Shown in pieces: positions 10,707 to 20,320 of a DNA stretch of 64,000 nt. The notes under the pieces are model-generated. The model was given only the letters and a program-made list of their open reading frames with translations. It made no database searches and was not told the origin of the DNA. The DNA is from Cocleimonas flava. Lineage in GTDB: Bacteria > Pseudomonadota > Gammaproteobacteria > Thiotrichales > Thiotrichaceae. The DNA lies in NCBI RefSeq assembly GCF_004339015.1, contig NZ_SMFQ01000003.1, forward strand, positions 310,001-374,000, written 5' to 3'. The position numbers were made by a program, and so were the translations under genes. Every line of letters starts with the position of its first letter. Position 1 is the first letter of the stretch.

Positions 10707-11186
10707 ACTAACTCCTTGTGTTAAATTTTGTAAAATGCATTAACTGCACCTATCGATTTGTACAGAATAGTTAAATCAAAAACTCACCGATAGAAAGTAA
10801 TGTGGCTTGGTCTATATCAGCAGACGAACGGTAGTAGTTTTTCTGAACCTTTTTTGTAGCCTAAATCCTTGTTTAAACTTTGATCATCGTCATAAACCAC
10901 AGTTGCTAAGTGGATAAAATAAACTTGGCATAGAACGATATAAAATAACTCTCGATTGATTCATTAGAAATCCCAGCAACGAAAGTAATTAATGAGATTT
11001 GTTGACTAAGAAATCAAGCCGTTAAAACGATATATAAGTGCTCTGTTATAGGATCAGAGTTCACCGCAGTCCTTGTTTAATTCTGTAACAAATACACACG
11101 ATTAAATGAGATTATGTTTTTATTGAAACACAGGTGTTCTTTACCTATTATTACCCGCCTATGTCCTTTACTTCACCTCCCCTACA
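10707..11186. other. Intergenic region upstream of smc
   Basis: About 480 bp between divergent genes, A+T-rich. I find no convincing reading frame or RNA. At 11174-11190 the sequence CACCTCCCCTACATTGC looks like a degenerate copy of the dispersed repeat, and its last bases include the TTG start of smc. Confidence 0.4.
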
Positions 11187-14100
11187 TTGCGTTTAAGCAA
11201 GATACAAATAGCCGGCTTCAAGTCCTTTGTTGATCCTACAACAATTGACCTGCGCAGCAATTTAACTGGCATTGTTGGGCCCAATGGTTGTGGCAAATCC
11301 AATACCATAGATGCTGTTCGCTGGGTTATGGGTGAAAGCTCTGCAAAACACTTGCGTGGCGCCTCTATGGATGACGTTATTTTTAACGGATCGTCCTCAC
11401 GAAAACCAATTGGCCAAGCTTCAATAGAACTATTGTTTGATAACTCAGATGCTAGTCTGGGTGGCGAATATGCCGAGTTTTCAGAGATAGGTATTAAAAG
11501 ACTCATTTCAAGAGACGGACAATCAAAATACTTTTTAAATGGTACCCGTTGTCGCCGTCGCGATATTACCGACATTTTCCTCGGAACAGGTCTTGGCCCC
11601 AGAAGTTATGCGATTATCGAACAAGGCATGATTTCACGTTTAATTGAAGCCAAACCAGAAGAATTGAGAAATACCCTGGAAGAAGCAGCAGGTATTTCTA
11701 AATACAAAGATAGACGTCGCGAAACAGAACGGCGAATAAAAAATACGCGTGAAAACCTTGATCGTTTAACGGATCTTCGAGAAGAATTAGAAAAGCAATT
11801 ATCGCATTTAAACAGACAGGCTAAAGCGGCTGAAAAATTTAAAACCTTTAAACAGGATGAGCGTCGTGTCAATGCTGAATTGATTTTGCTGCGCTTGAAT
11901 AAAGTAAAGCAAGATATCTTAAGCAGACAAGAAACCATCAATGAAAAGGCAACGACCCATCAGGCCCAGCTTTCTGAACAACGCTCACTAGAAAATCAGA
12001 TTGAAGCAAAACGCTCTGAACACACCGAAGCCAATGAAAACTTCAACACCGTTCAAGCAAACTTCTATCAAATTGGCGCTGAAATCTCACGCTTAGAGCA
12101 AAGTATTCAGCATCAAAAGGAACTCTCTGAAAGACATCAACGCGATTTAAATCAGGTTGATAGTGAAATAAATGCTGCAAATATTCATGCAGAAGAAGAC
12201 CGCAAGCAATTTGAGCGTGCTAATCAAGAATTGGAAATACTGGAACCACTTCTTGAAGAAAAGCAGGAATTATTTACTGCATCAACAGAAGCGCTAAACG
12301 AAGCAGAAGCCAAACTCAGAGAATGGCAGTCAAGCTGGAGCTCACTGCAGCAGAAGCTGGCTGAACCTGCACAACAAGCACAGGTAGAACGTGCCCGTAT
12401 GGAACAGTTAGAAAACCAGTTGCAGCAAATCGCTAGTCGCTTGATCAAACTGAATACTGATAAAGGTATTTTTAATACCGACTCGCATAAAGAAGAACTG
12501 CTTAAACAGCAAGAACTGCTTGCGGAAACAAAACAGAAATCAAAACAAGTTCAGGAAGAATTTAACCGTTGCAAAGAAGCGCTAAGCGCTCAGATTGAAA
12601 ACAATAAAACCCTGCAAAATCAACTTCAGGAATCACGTTCTGAGTTACAGGGTCTGAGTGGCAAACTGTCCTCGCTGGAAGTATTGCAACGAGCTGGTTT
12701 AGGAAAAGACAGTAACAATAAAGCCGCTAAAAAGTTAAAGAGCTGGTTGACAGAAAATAGGCTTGATGATGTTTCTGCATTAGCTGAATCAATAGAGATT
12801 GAATCAGGATGGGAAAAAGCACTAGAAACCGTTCTTGGTGACCTGCTTCAGTCAAAACCATTAGAATCACAAGAAAAACTCACGCTATTAATGGCAAATG
12901 CGCCAGATGTATCGGCTTCTTTCATCATAAAAAATGATAAAGACACCCCCCCACTTACAGGCAGTTTTTCTGGAAGCCTTGCGGAAAAAGTGGAGAAACC
13001 AAATTATCTACATGCATTGCTGATTAACGTTAAGTGTGCGGAGTCTGTAGAAGAAGCTATCTCTAAACAACATTCCTTAAAACCGGGTGAAGTATTTATC
13101 ACCAAAGAAGGGATTATATTAGGGGCGAACTGGCTAAAGAAACAAGCGAATGATTCTGGCAACAAGCACGAAGGTGTTTTAGAGCGACAAAAACAAATCG
13201 ACGAAACACTGGCACTGATTGAAAATACAAAACAACAATTAAACACTCATGAAGAGTCGCTAGAAAACGGACAACAACACAGAAAAGCGTTAGAAGAGCA
13301 ACAATCTGAATTACAAACGCGTTTGAATGAATTACATCGTGAAGAGTCGCAAGCGCAATCTGTCATTTATGCCAGTGAAAACCGCATAAAACAAACTGAA
13401 TCCAACCAACAACGTGTGCTTGCAGAAGTTGAAGAATTAGAAATTCAACAAATGACTAATCAGGAATCGCATCAAAGTGCGACTCACCTACGCAATCAGG
13501 CGTTGGCCTTATTGGAAACATTAGAATCAGAAAAAGTGGACATTGAAGGTAAAGATGCGCCATTAATTGAAGAAGTAAATCGATTAAAAGAACAAACCAG
13601 ACAACTAGGTTCTGAAACACAGCAAACACAAATTAAAGTTGAGAGTTTCAAAACAACCCAAAGCAGCGCACAACAACAATTAAATCGACTTGATGAACGT
13701 TTGAGTTTGCTGCAAGAAAGAAAAATTCAACTTGTCGAGCAAAATAACACCACCGACGTAGACTCGGTTGAAAATTCAGCACAACAACTAGAGATACAAC
13801 TAGAAAAACGCAAGAACGTCGAAACAGAATTAGCAAAATCCAGAGATGCCTTACAACTCATTGATAATACGGTAAGAGAACTCGAACAGAAACGCCACCA
13901 GGCAGAGCAGGAAGTGGAACGCTATAGAACCATGCTCGAAAGCCTAAAAATGGAATGGCAGGAAGTGAGTGTTCGTGAACAAACCTTGCAAGAGCAGTTT
14001 GATGAAACTGAATTTGATCTTGAAACACTTTCAGAGCAAATGGATGAGAACATCACATTAGAATCTCACAAGAACTTATTGGAAAGCATACAGACTAAAG

Positions 14101-14723
14101 TATCCAGACTTGGTGCGATTAACCTGGCAGCGATCGAAGAATTTAAAACGCAGAGTGAGCGTAAGATATATCTGGATAAGCAAGATGCTGACCTGATGGA
14201 AGCGCTGGAAACGTTAGAAACAGCCATTGCTAAAATCGATAAAGACACCAGAAGCCGCTTTAAAGAAACCTTCGAAAAAGTAAATTCGAGAATTCAGGAT
14301 ATGTTCCCGCAATTATTTGGTGGCGGTAAAGCCCATCTTGAAATGACCGGAGACGATTTGTTGACCACAGGTATCGCGATTATGGCGCAACCACCGGGCA
14401 AACGTATTTCCAGTATTCACCTGATGTCTGGTGGTGAAAAAGCGTTAACTGCCGTGGCGATGGTGTTTGCTATTTTCGAATTGAATCCAGCACCCTTTTG
14501 TATGTTAGATGAGGTTGACGCGCCATTAGACGAAGCCAATGTAGGACGCTTTTGTCAGTTGGTAAAAAAGATGTCTGATAGAGTACAGTTTATTTTTATC
14601 ACGCATAATAAAACAACCATGGAACTCGCTGAAAATCTCGTTGGTGTTACGATGCGAGAGCCAGGAATTTCCCGATTAGTGAGTGTCGATGTTAACGAAG
14701 CATCTCGTATGGTGGAAGAATAA
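11187..14723 (+). CDS. smc: Chromosome segregation protein SMC
   Basis: Structural-maintenance-of-chromosomes ATPase that compacts and segregates the nucleoid. At 1178 residues it has family length. Walker A GPNGCGKSN lies at 31-39; a first long coiled coil runs about 165-500; the hinge spans about 510-680; a second coiled coil runs to about 1000; the C-terminal signature is LMSGGEKALTAVAM and Walker B is FCMLDEVDAPLD. The start is TTG at 11187, giving the canonical MRLSKIQIAGFKSFVDP. A dispersed-repeat copy is embedded in the hinge coding sequence (12942-12970, about residues 586-595). zipA follows after about 106 bp, as in many gammaproteobacteria; scpA/scpB are not in the window. Confidence 0.97.
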   Translation: MRLSKIQIAGFKSFVDPTTIDLRSNLTGIVGPNGCGKSNTIDAVRWVMGESSAKHLRGASMDDVIFNGSSSRKPIGQASIELLFDNSDASLGGEYAEFSEIGIKRLISRDGQSKYFLNGTRCRRRDITDIFLGTGLGPRSYAIIEQGMISRLIEAKPEELRNTLEEAAGISKYKDRRRETERRIKNTRENLDRLTDLREELEKQLSHLNRQAKAAEKFKTFKQDERRVNAELILLRLNKVKQDILSRQETINEKATTHQAQLSEQRSLENQIEAKRSEHTEANENFNTVQANFYQIGAEISRLEQSIQHQKELSERHQRDLNQVDSEINAANIHAEEDRKQFERANQELEILEPLLEEKQELFTASTEALNEAEAKLREWQSSWSSLQQKLAEPAQQAQVERARMEQLENQLQQIASRLIKLNTDKGIFNTDSHKEELLKQQELLAETKQKSKQVQEEFNRCKEALSAQIENNKTLQNQLQESRSELQGLSGKLSSLEVLQRAGLGKDSNNKAAKKLKSWLTENRLDDVSALAESIEIESGWEKALETVLGDLLQSKPLESQEKLTLLMANAPDVSASFIIKNDKDTPPLTGSFSGSLAEKVEKPNYLHALLINVKCAESVEEAISKQHSLKPGEVFITKEGIILGANWLKKQANDSGNKHEGVLERQKQIDETLALIENTKQQLNTHEESLENGQQHRKALEEQQSELQTRLNELHREESQAQSVIYASENRIKQTESNQQRVLAEVEELEIQQMTNQESHQSATHLRNQALALLETLESEKVDIEGKDAPLIEEVNRLKEQTRQLGSETQQTQIKVESFKTTQSSAQQQLNRLDERLSLLQERKIQLVEQNNTTDVDSVENSAQQLEIQLEKRKNVETELAKSRDALQLIDNTVRELEQKRHQAEQEVERYRTMLESLKMEWQEVSVREQTLQEQFDETEFDLETLSEQMDENITLESHKNLLESIQTKVSRLGAINLAAIEEFKTQSERKIYLDKQDADLMEALETLETAIAKIDKDTRSRFKETFEKVNSRIQDMFPQLFGGGKAHLEMTGDDLLTTGIAIMAQPPGKRISSIHLMSGGEKALTAVAMVFAIFELNPAPFCMLDEVDAPLDEANVGRFCQLVKKMSDRVQFIFITHNKTTMELAENLVGVTMREPGISRLVSVDVNEASRMVEE
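12942..12970 (+). repeat. C6-TACTT dispersed repeat, copy 3, inside smc
   Basis: GACACCCCCCCACTTACAGG, then CAG and five T. It lies in frame within the hinge-coding part of smc and is read as DTPPLTGSFS. The T-run is retained although this is coding sequence, which argues against a simple terminator. Confidence 0.85.
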
Positions 14724-14829
14724 GCTTATCAATAAGCACTAAAGTTATCAGTAAGAATAACTACCGGTAATAACAAGGCACTTCTAAATTAGCCTCAGTA
14801 AAAGAATATAAGTTAATCAAGAGTAAACG

Positions 14830-15528
14830 ATGAATATAACCAGTATCTTAATCACCATTGTCGGTATCATTTTTATAATCGCGCTTTACTTATTAAGTCG
14901 TATTTCTCAGAGTAAATTGCCAAATAAAGACGTATCGTTATTACCCGATATCAAAGAAGATAATGGTGAGCCTTTCACGTCTATTCTTGATGATATACCT
15001 GCGCGTGATGGTATTAAACCGACGAAGACTGCAAAAACTGAAGTGTATTACGAGAAAGTAAAATCTGCAGCGGCGGATAAAAGTACACTAAAGAATGCAT
15101 CTGGCACGAAATCGAATACATCTCCTGCTGAGATTCAGCCATTAAAGCAACAAATTGTCCTGTTTATCTCAGCGCAGGATGAACAGGGACTCGATGGTAA
15201 TCTGATCCAACCTGCTTTAGCTCATCATGGCTTACAATTAGGCGACAATGATATATATCATTACTTTGATGATGCTTTAGACGCTAAAAGCTTGTTCAAA
15301 ATTGCTAATGGCGTCGACCCATGGACATTAACAAGCCACGACTTAATCAACAAAAAACTCGCTGGTTTATCCGTTGTAATGCTTCCTAACAACAAAGTTG
15401 ATGGAAAAACAGCAGTATCTATTCTTTTAAAGACCGCAGAAAACCTTGCTAATGATATAAATGGCGTATTAAAAAACGATAAACAACAACTACTTACTCA
15501 ACAAGATAAAGAAATGTTATTAAATTAA
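14830..15528 (+). CDS. zipA: Cell division protein ZipA
   Basis: Inner-membrane anchor that tethers FtsZ at the septum. The 232-residue protein has a short periplasmic N-terminus and one membrane helix (about 5-23), a charged Thr/Ser/Lys-rich linker, and a ZipA C-terminal FtsZ-binding domain (about 105-230: QQIVLFISAQDEQGLDG, LGDNDIYHYF, LANDINGVLKNDKQQLLT). The linker is shorter than in E. coli. Its place after smc matches the usual order; ligA, the common next gene, is missing. Confidence 0.9.
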   Translation: MNITSILITIVGIIFIIALYLLSRISQSKLPNKDVSLLPDIKEDNGEPFTSILDDIPARDGIKPTKTAKTEVYYEKVKSAAADKSTLKNASGTKSNTSPAEIQPLKQQIVLFISAQDEQGLDGNLIQPALAHHGLQLGDNDIYHYFDDALDAKSLFKIANGVDPWTLTSHDLINKKLAGLSVVMLPNNKVDGKTAVSILLKTAENLANDINGVLKNDKQQLLTQQDKEMLLN

Positions 15529-15704
15529 ATAAAATTTAATATTTTTTAATACCGCTCATCTGGCGTTAAGCTTGACTAACTATAATGAGACCCATACATT
15601 AAGAATGTATAACAAGATAAGTTCAGCTAATGATCTTATCTTATTCAAAAATAGCTTTTAATAAAACAATAACAATAAGACTGCTAACAGGGGAAGGTAG
15701 AACT

Positions 15705-15908
15705 ATGAGATACAATGATCAAACGTTGAATCCGGATTTAGACGACAAAGAAATTATTCCAAATCTGGAAGATGTCGACAGTGATGATAAGTCAGACAAG
15801 AAGATCAAAGCGCATGTCGTGCGTAGAAACATCGAAGATTATCTTGAGCGCAAAGCGTTAGAGCGAAGCCTTAAAGAAGTATTCGATGATGATTACTTAT
15901 TAGACTGA
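15705..15908 (+). CDS. Small acidic protein, PA3496-like
   Basis: A 67-residue protein. A strong ribosome site (GGGGAAGG) precedes the ATG at 15705 (MRYNDQTLNPDLDD), so I use this start rather than the further-upstream frame opening at 15630. The C-terminus VVRRNIEDYLERKALERSLKEVF resembles small gammaproteobacterial proteins of the PA3496 group (RR-x-IE-x3-E-x2 pattern); their function is poorly known. It is soluble, with an acidic N-half and a predicted helical C-half. Confidence 0.65.
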   Translation: MRYNDQTLNPDLDDKEIIPNLEDVDSDDKSDKKIKAHVVRRNIEDYLERKALERSLKEVFDDDYLLD

Positions 15909-16223
15909 GCATACTGTTAGGCAGAAGTAAGTTGGTAAGCAGATAAGTGCTTGTCTAATTGCTTAATTAAGCATTAGCTTGATATGCAGACTTTCTGACT
16001 GCTAATAACATCACCTATTGCCTGTGCAGCAAGTGGTGAAAGCCAGATATTCATAAAACGTATTTTATACTTTTAAATACTGGTTATACTGTTTTGCTCT
16101 TATCTTTTAATCGTCACTCATTTTTATAAATAAATTCAAAACTCAATAAATGTTTGGATATTTATATCCAAGACTTAACTATAATATCGGCATATTATTT
16201 TTGTATTTTATTGAGGAGTCGCT
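15909..16223. other. Intergenic region between the small acidic gene and the DUF599 gene
   Basis: About 315 bp, A+T-rich. It contains the short palindrome GCTTAATTAAGC and a 26-codon minus-strand frame (MNIWLSPLAAQAIGD...) without a clear ribosome site, which I do not call as a gene. No terminator with a good stem is visible. Confidence 0.35.
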
Positions 16224-16910
16224 ATGCCTTCCGATATATCCTTGTCGGATATCGTTGCCGTATTCTTATTTTTATCCTGCTGGTTCAGCATCAACTGGAT
16301 TAGTAACCATTATAAAATCAAAGAAAAAAACACCCTCTATAGTTTATCTAAAAGCTACCGTAACCAGTGGATGATCAATCTTTTGGAGCGGGATAATCGT
16401 ATCTCGGATGTCGCCCTGGTTGGTCATTTGATGCGAAGTACCTCTTTTTTTGCATCTACCAGTTTACTGGTACTTGCCAGTTTAATCGCTGTTTTTGGTG
16501 TAATAGACCAAGCTATGAAAGTCGTTGATGACATTCCTTTTGCGATGCATGTATCAGCGCCCTTCTGGAAAATCAAATTACTCCTGATTATCCTTATCTT
16601 TGTTTTCATATTCTTTAAACTGGTATGGTCAATCAGGCAATACAACTATACTGTCATCATCATTGGTGCCGCACCAAGCGTCTTTAATACCGATAAGCAA
16701 TTACGCTCCTATGCGGATAAATTAGGTACAGTCATTAATCGCGCCAGTCGTCATTTTATAGATGGGATGCGTGGTTTTGAATATGCATTGGCAGCACTTG
16801 CCTGGTTTATACATCCCTTTGCATTTATTGCAGCAACCTTGTTAGTCACTCGCGTTATTTATCGTCGTGAATTCTCTTCAAGAACGTTACAGGCCATGGA
16901 AGAAAACTAG
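16224..16910 (+). CDS. DUF599 family membrane protein
   Basis: A 228-residue multi-pass inner-membrane protein. Hydrophobic segments are visible at about 8-24, 72-95, 110-132 and 185-212. The pattern CWFSINW...R..WM...L.R.NRI.D....G.LM.S.SFFASTS matches the DUF599 family, whose function is unknown. GAGGAG ahead of the ATG at 16224 fixes the start; an out-of-frame opening upstream is a shadow. It is followed by the EamA permease gene after about 117 bp on the same strand. Confidence 0.8.
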   Translation: MPSDISLSDIVAVFLFLSCWFSINWISNHYKIKEKNTLYSLSKSYRNQWMINLLERDNRISDVALVGHLMRSTSFFASTSLLVLASLIAVFGVIDQAMKVVDDIPFAMHVSAPFWKIKLLLIILIFVFIFFKLVWSIRQYNYTVIIIGAAPSVFNTDKQLRSYADKLGTVINRASRHFIDGMRGFEYALAALAWFIHPFAFIAATLLVTRVIYRREFSSRTLQAMEEN

Positions 16911-17027
16911 TAAGAAAGTCAGAAAGAAGATCAGGAAGAAATTCAAAGCAATATCAAATAACCAAGTAAAGTTAAAATCTAAATATCATTAAAAATAAGT
17001 AATCCATTTATAAATAAGCGGTAAATA

Positions 17028-17933
17028 ATGCAAAACAATACAGACAAGACTGATTTCAGCGCCTACTTCATTTTACTACTCCCGCCTTTGTTCTGGTCGG
17101 GTAATTTTGTAGTAGGAAGAGCGGTTGCAGATGCACACGCGCCTTTGGGCTTATCATTCTCGCGCTGGTTGCTTGCTTTCTTTCTGCTGCTCCCTTTTAT
17201 AATTAAGCCTATATGGCAACAGCGTCATATCATCAAAGCACATTTTTGGGGGCTGGTATTGCTCGCCTTTTTAAGTATCACTTGCTTTAACTCCATTGCA
17301 TACGTGGCTTTGCAATACACCACGGCAACCAACGCTACCTTGTTGAATTCATTCATACCTATTTTTATTTTTGTTATTTCTGGTGTCTTTTTTAAAGAGA
17401 AAATAAATGTAAAACAAGTATTGGGAGTTTTAGTTTCACTGTTAGGTGTCATAGCCATTATCACTCGCCTTGATATAGAAGTGCTGCAACATCTCACCGT
17501 CAACAAAGGTGATTTATGGATGTTGCTCGCAGCTTTAGTGTGGGCGCTTTATTCAATTTTACTGAAATATCTAAGACCAAAAGAAATGTCAGCCATGGCA
17601 TTTTTAGGCACTTTGATTATTATAGGCACGATAATTCTTTATCCCGTGACCTTGTGGAATCCGTTAAACGAACCTGATATCACCTGGAACAGCGAAATGC
17701 TTAAAGCTGTTTTCTATATAGCGATTTTCCCATCGATAATAGCTTACCTATCCTGGAACTACGGTTTAAATAAAATAGGCGCTGCAAAAGGCGGGCAATA
17801 TATTCATCTTATGCCATTTTTCGGTGCTATTTTGGCGATTGCTTTTCTGGGAGAAACGATTCAGTTATTCCACCTAGCAGGAGGCTGTTGTATTGCCATG
17901 GGATTGTGGTTGAGTTTATCTAAAGCCAGATAG
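17028..17933 (+). CDS. EamA/DMT-family permease
   Basis: Inner-membrane transporter of the drug/metabolite superfamily, with ten predicted helices built from two EamA repeats (about 12-145 and 158-298). The N-terminal PPLFWSGNFVVGRAV and the ends of each repeat (GVLVSLLGVIAIITR, LAGGCCIAMGLWLSL) are typical. The substrate cannot be told from the sequence; relatives export amino acids or metabolites. 301 residues is normal. It converges on rluD with repeat copy 4 between them. Confidence 0.88.
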   Translation: MQNNTDKTDFSAYFILLLPPLFWSGNFVVGRAVADAHAPLGLSFSRWLLAFFLLLPFIIKPIWQQRHIIKAHFWGLVLLAFLSITCFNSIAYVALQYTTATNATLLNSFIPIFIFVISGVFFKEKINVKQVLGVLVSLLGVIAIITRLDIEVLQHLTVNKGDLWMLLAALVWALYSILLKYLRPKEMSAMAFLGTLIIIGTIILYPVTLWNPLNEPDITWNSEMLKAVFYIAIFPSIIAYLSWNYGLNKIGAAKGGQYIHLMPFFGAILAIAFLGETIQLFHLAGGCCIAMGLWLSLSKAR

Positions 17934-17948
17934 TTAAATAATACTGAA

Positions 17949-17977
17949 GCCACCCCCCTACTTTGAGGCGTTTTTTT
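17949..17977 (+). repeat. C6-TACTT dispersed repeat, copy 4
   Basis: GCCACCCCCCTACTTTGAGG, then CG and seven T. The outer GCC and GGC can pair weakly. Between convergent permease and rluD; C-rich strand on plus. Confidence 0.88.
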
Positions 17978-18006
17978 CCGCTAGACATTATGAGCAATAA
18001 TGTCTT

Positions 18007-19122
18007 TTATTCATACTTATCTATCTGCAATCGATCAACCAATAACTGCATATCAGCTGGCATATCAACCTGCCACGACATCTCTTCTTCGGTGTGAGGA
18101 TGGATAATGGTTAAGCGGGTTGCATGCAATGATTGGCGATTCATTTTTTGCAATTGCTCGCGTAATTCACCATCAATATTTGCAGGGACTCGAGAGCGTC
18201 CCCCATAGACTCTATCACCCAGGATAGGCATGTGCCTCCAAGCCAAATGAACGCGTATTTGATGGGTACGGCCCGTTTCAAGATTTACTCTTAGTAGCGT
18301 GTGATGAAGTAACTTTTGCTCTACACGATAGTGCGTAATCGCAGTCTTTCCGCCACCACTAGTGAGCACCGTCATTTTCTTTCTATCTTGTGGATGCCTA
18401 CCGATGTTTGCTTCGATAGTATCGCCGGCAATCACTTCTTTACACACAAGAGCTAGATATTCTCGCTTTACTTCTCGCTCTTGTAATTGGTTGACCAGTG
18501 CGGTGTGCGTTTCCAGAGTTTTAGCCACCATCATCAAACCAGTGGTGTCTTTGTCGAGCCGATGTACGATACCAGCTCTGGGTAAGTTCTCTTGTGCAGA
18601 GTTATGCGCGAGCAATCCATTGACCAGGGTACCCGTCTGATTACCAGCACCGGGATGTACAACTAAACCAGCTGGTTTGTTGATAACCAATAAATGATCA
18701 TCTTCATAGACAATATCGAGTTTAATTGCTTCGGGTAAATCGTAGGTTTGCTGCTGTAATACCGGGGTAACAATAACTTCTTCACCGCCGATGACTTTGT
18801 CTCTTACATTAGCCACTTTATTATTGATACGAATATCGCCAGATTTAATCCATTTTTGTAATTGGCTTCGTGAAAACTGTGGACACAGTTCAGCGACAAC
18901 GCGGTCTAATCTATCGCCCAGATACTCTTCGGGTATCGAAAATACTATCTGATTATTCTCTGTGCTGTTGTCTGTTCTGTTGTCTGTGCTGTTTTCAGTG
19001 ATGTTTTCCATACTGTTGTCAGCGCTACTATCCGCATTCATTTTTGACAAATCTTCAGCATTTTGTTCGACATCACTTTCATTATTACTCATATTCACGT
19101 TTTTTTGACCACTTCTCTGCAT
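18007..19122 (-). CDS. rluD: 23S rRNA pseudouridine(1911/1915/1917) synthase RluD
   Basis: Makes the three pseudouridines of helix 69 in 23S rRNA. It has an S4 RNA-binding domain (about 68-125, LDRVVAELCPQFSRSQLQKWIKSGDIRINN) and a RluA-type catalytic domain with GIVHRLDKDTTGLMMVAKT, whose Asp is the nucleophile. The N-terminal 65 residues are an odd Asn/Thr/Ser-rich tract with repeats of the form NSTDN/NITEN, probably disordered. The start at 19122 has GGAAG 5 nt upstream; an internal ATG at 19092 (MSNNES) is possible. It is divergent from bamD, as in E. coli. Confidence 0.93.
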   Translation of the reverse strand: MQRSGQKNVNMSNNESDVEQNAEDLSKMNADSSADNSMENITENSTDNRTDNSTENNQIVFSIPEEYLGDRLDRVVAELCPQFSRSQLQKWIKSGDIRINNKVANVRDKVIGGEEVIVTPVLQQQTYDLPEAIKLDIVYEDDHLLVINKPAGLVVHPGAGNQTGTLVNGLLAHNSAQENLPRAGIVHRLDKDTTGLMMVAKTLETHTALVNQLQEREVKREYLALVCKEVIAGDTIEANIGRHPQDRKKMTVLTSGGGKTAITHYRVEQKLLHHTLLRVNLETGRTHQIRVHLAWRHMPILGDRVYGGRSRVPANIDGELREQLQKMNRQSLHATRLTIIHPHTEEEMSWQVDMPADMQLLVDRLQIDKYE

Positions 19123-19251
19123 ACAACTTCCAATTATAAGGTAATATTTATACAGAATGTTGTAATACTGTTCTAATAATTAAACTGCTGTATAATTAAG
19201 CAGATAAAAGAACTGAAAATAAAACAAGCACATATTAACCAAGGGCCTTTC

Positions 19252-20055
19252 ATGAACATATTTAAACCATCTATTAATCACAATCAGTCTAAGTCCATCT
19301 GGGTTGTGGCCGTGATGATAATTCTTTCTGTAATGCTTAGCTCATGCTCACAAAAAAAGAAGGATATATCCGCGGAAGATTCTAAAGCAACTGCACAGCA
19401 ATTGTTTAAAGATGCCAGAATATCTATGGATGAGAAGAACTACGAAGAAGCAATTAAAAAGTATGAAGCGCTAGAAGCGAAATATCCATTAGGGCGTTAC
19501 GCACAACAAGCGCTTCTAGAACAAGCCTACGCATACTACAAATACGATGAACCTGATACTGCGTTAGACACCATAGATCGTTATATGCGTGTTTACCCAA
19601 GAAGCCCTCGTATGGATTACGCTTTGTACTTACGCGGTCTGGTTAACTACAGCCGTGGTGGAAGTATCATTGATAAAGTATTCCCACGTAATTTTTCTGA
19701 TTTAGATGGTGTGCGCCAGAAAGAAGCCTTTCAGGACTTCTCAACTCTCATCACAAGACACAAGAACAGTCCTTATGCAGCTGATGCCAAGAAACGCATG
19801 CACTACCTGAAGAACACGTTGGGCGAATCAGAAGTGAATGTTGCTAAATATTATATGAAGCGTGGTGCTTACCTTGCAGCTTTTAATCGAGCTGATTACA
19901 CAATCAAACACCATCAGGGAACGCCGGCGGTTATTGAAGCACTTCAAATCAAAGTATGTGCTTCAAGAAAGTTAGGCAAAAAAGGACTTGCTGAAGACAC
20001 AATGAGAATCATTAAATTGAACTTCCCGCAAAAAACCAAGTTTTCATGCTTATAG
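19252..20055 (+). CDS. bamD: Outer-membrane assembly lipoprotein BamD
   Basis: Essential lipoprotein of the BAM complex that inserts beta-barrel proteins into the outer membrane. The 267-residue protein has an N-terminal signal with lipobox LSSC (Cys about 33) and then TPR-like repeats: ATAQQLFKDARISMDEKNYEEAIKKYE, YPLGRYAQQALLEQAYAYYKYDEPDTAL, and further helices with DYALYLRGLVNY. The signal n-region is longer than usual (about 17 residues before the hydrophobic core). The divergent arrangement with rluD is conserved in gammaproteobacteria. A TATAAT at 19191-19196 could be its -10 box. Confidence 0.95.
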   Translation: MNIFKPSINHNQSKSIWVVAVMIILSVMLSSCSQKKKDISAEDSKATAQQLFKDARISMDEKNYEEAIKKYEALEAKYPLGRYAQQALLEQAYAYYKYDEPDTALDTIDRYMRVYPRSPRMDYALYLRGLVNYSRGGSIIDKVFPRNFSDLDGVRQKEAFQDFSTLITRHKNSPYAADAKKRMHYLKNTLGESEVNVAKYYMKRGAYLAAFNRADYTIKHHQGTPAVIEALQIKVCASRKLGKKGLAEDTMRIIKLNFPQKTKFSCL

Positions 20056-20169
20056 TTTATTAAGTTAATGTTTTTTAGTTAATGTTTTCTACTAACTATC
20101 AGTAAACAATTAACTGAAAATAACTAAGGAATCATTAGTTAAAACGAAAAGATCAGTGATAAAACATCA

Positions 20170-20197
20170 AGAGCTTCCATTTGGAGGCTCTTTTTTT
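20170..20197 (+). terminator. Terminator after bamD
   Basis: GAGCTTCC, loop ATTT, GGAGGCTC, then seven T: an 8-bp stem with one G-T pair at 20171-20190, followed by the T-run. It lies about 115 bp after the bamD stop on the same strand. Confidence 0.85.
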
Positions 20198-20320
20198 GTG
20201 TGTTAATCGATAAAAATTTACAGAAATAGCCACTTACTCATCTTATATTTTGAGAAGAGGTATTATCTTTATTAAAAAACTGTATACTACCGCCCAAAAT
20301 CATAAAGCCAGTAATTTCCC

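Noticed and set aside
15909-16223. 26-codon minus-strand frame MNIWLSPLAAQAIGD...
   Set aside because: Short, no ribosome site and no recognised similarity; left as part of the intergenic region.
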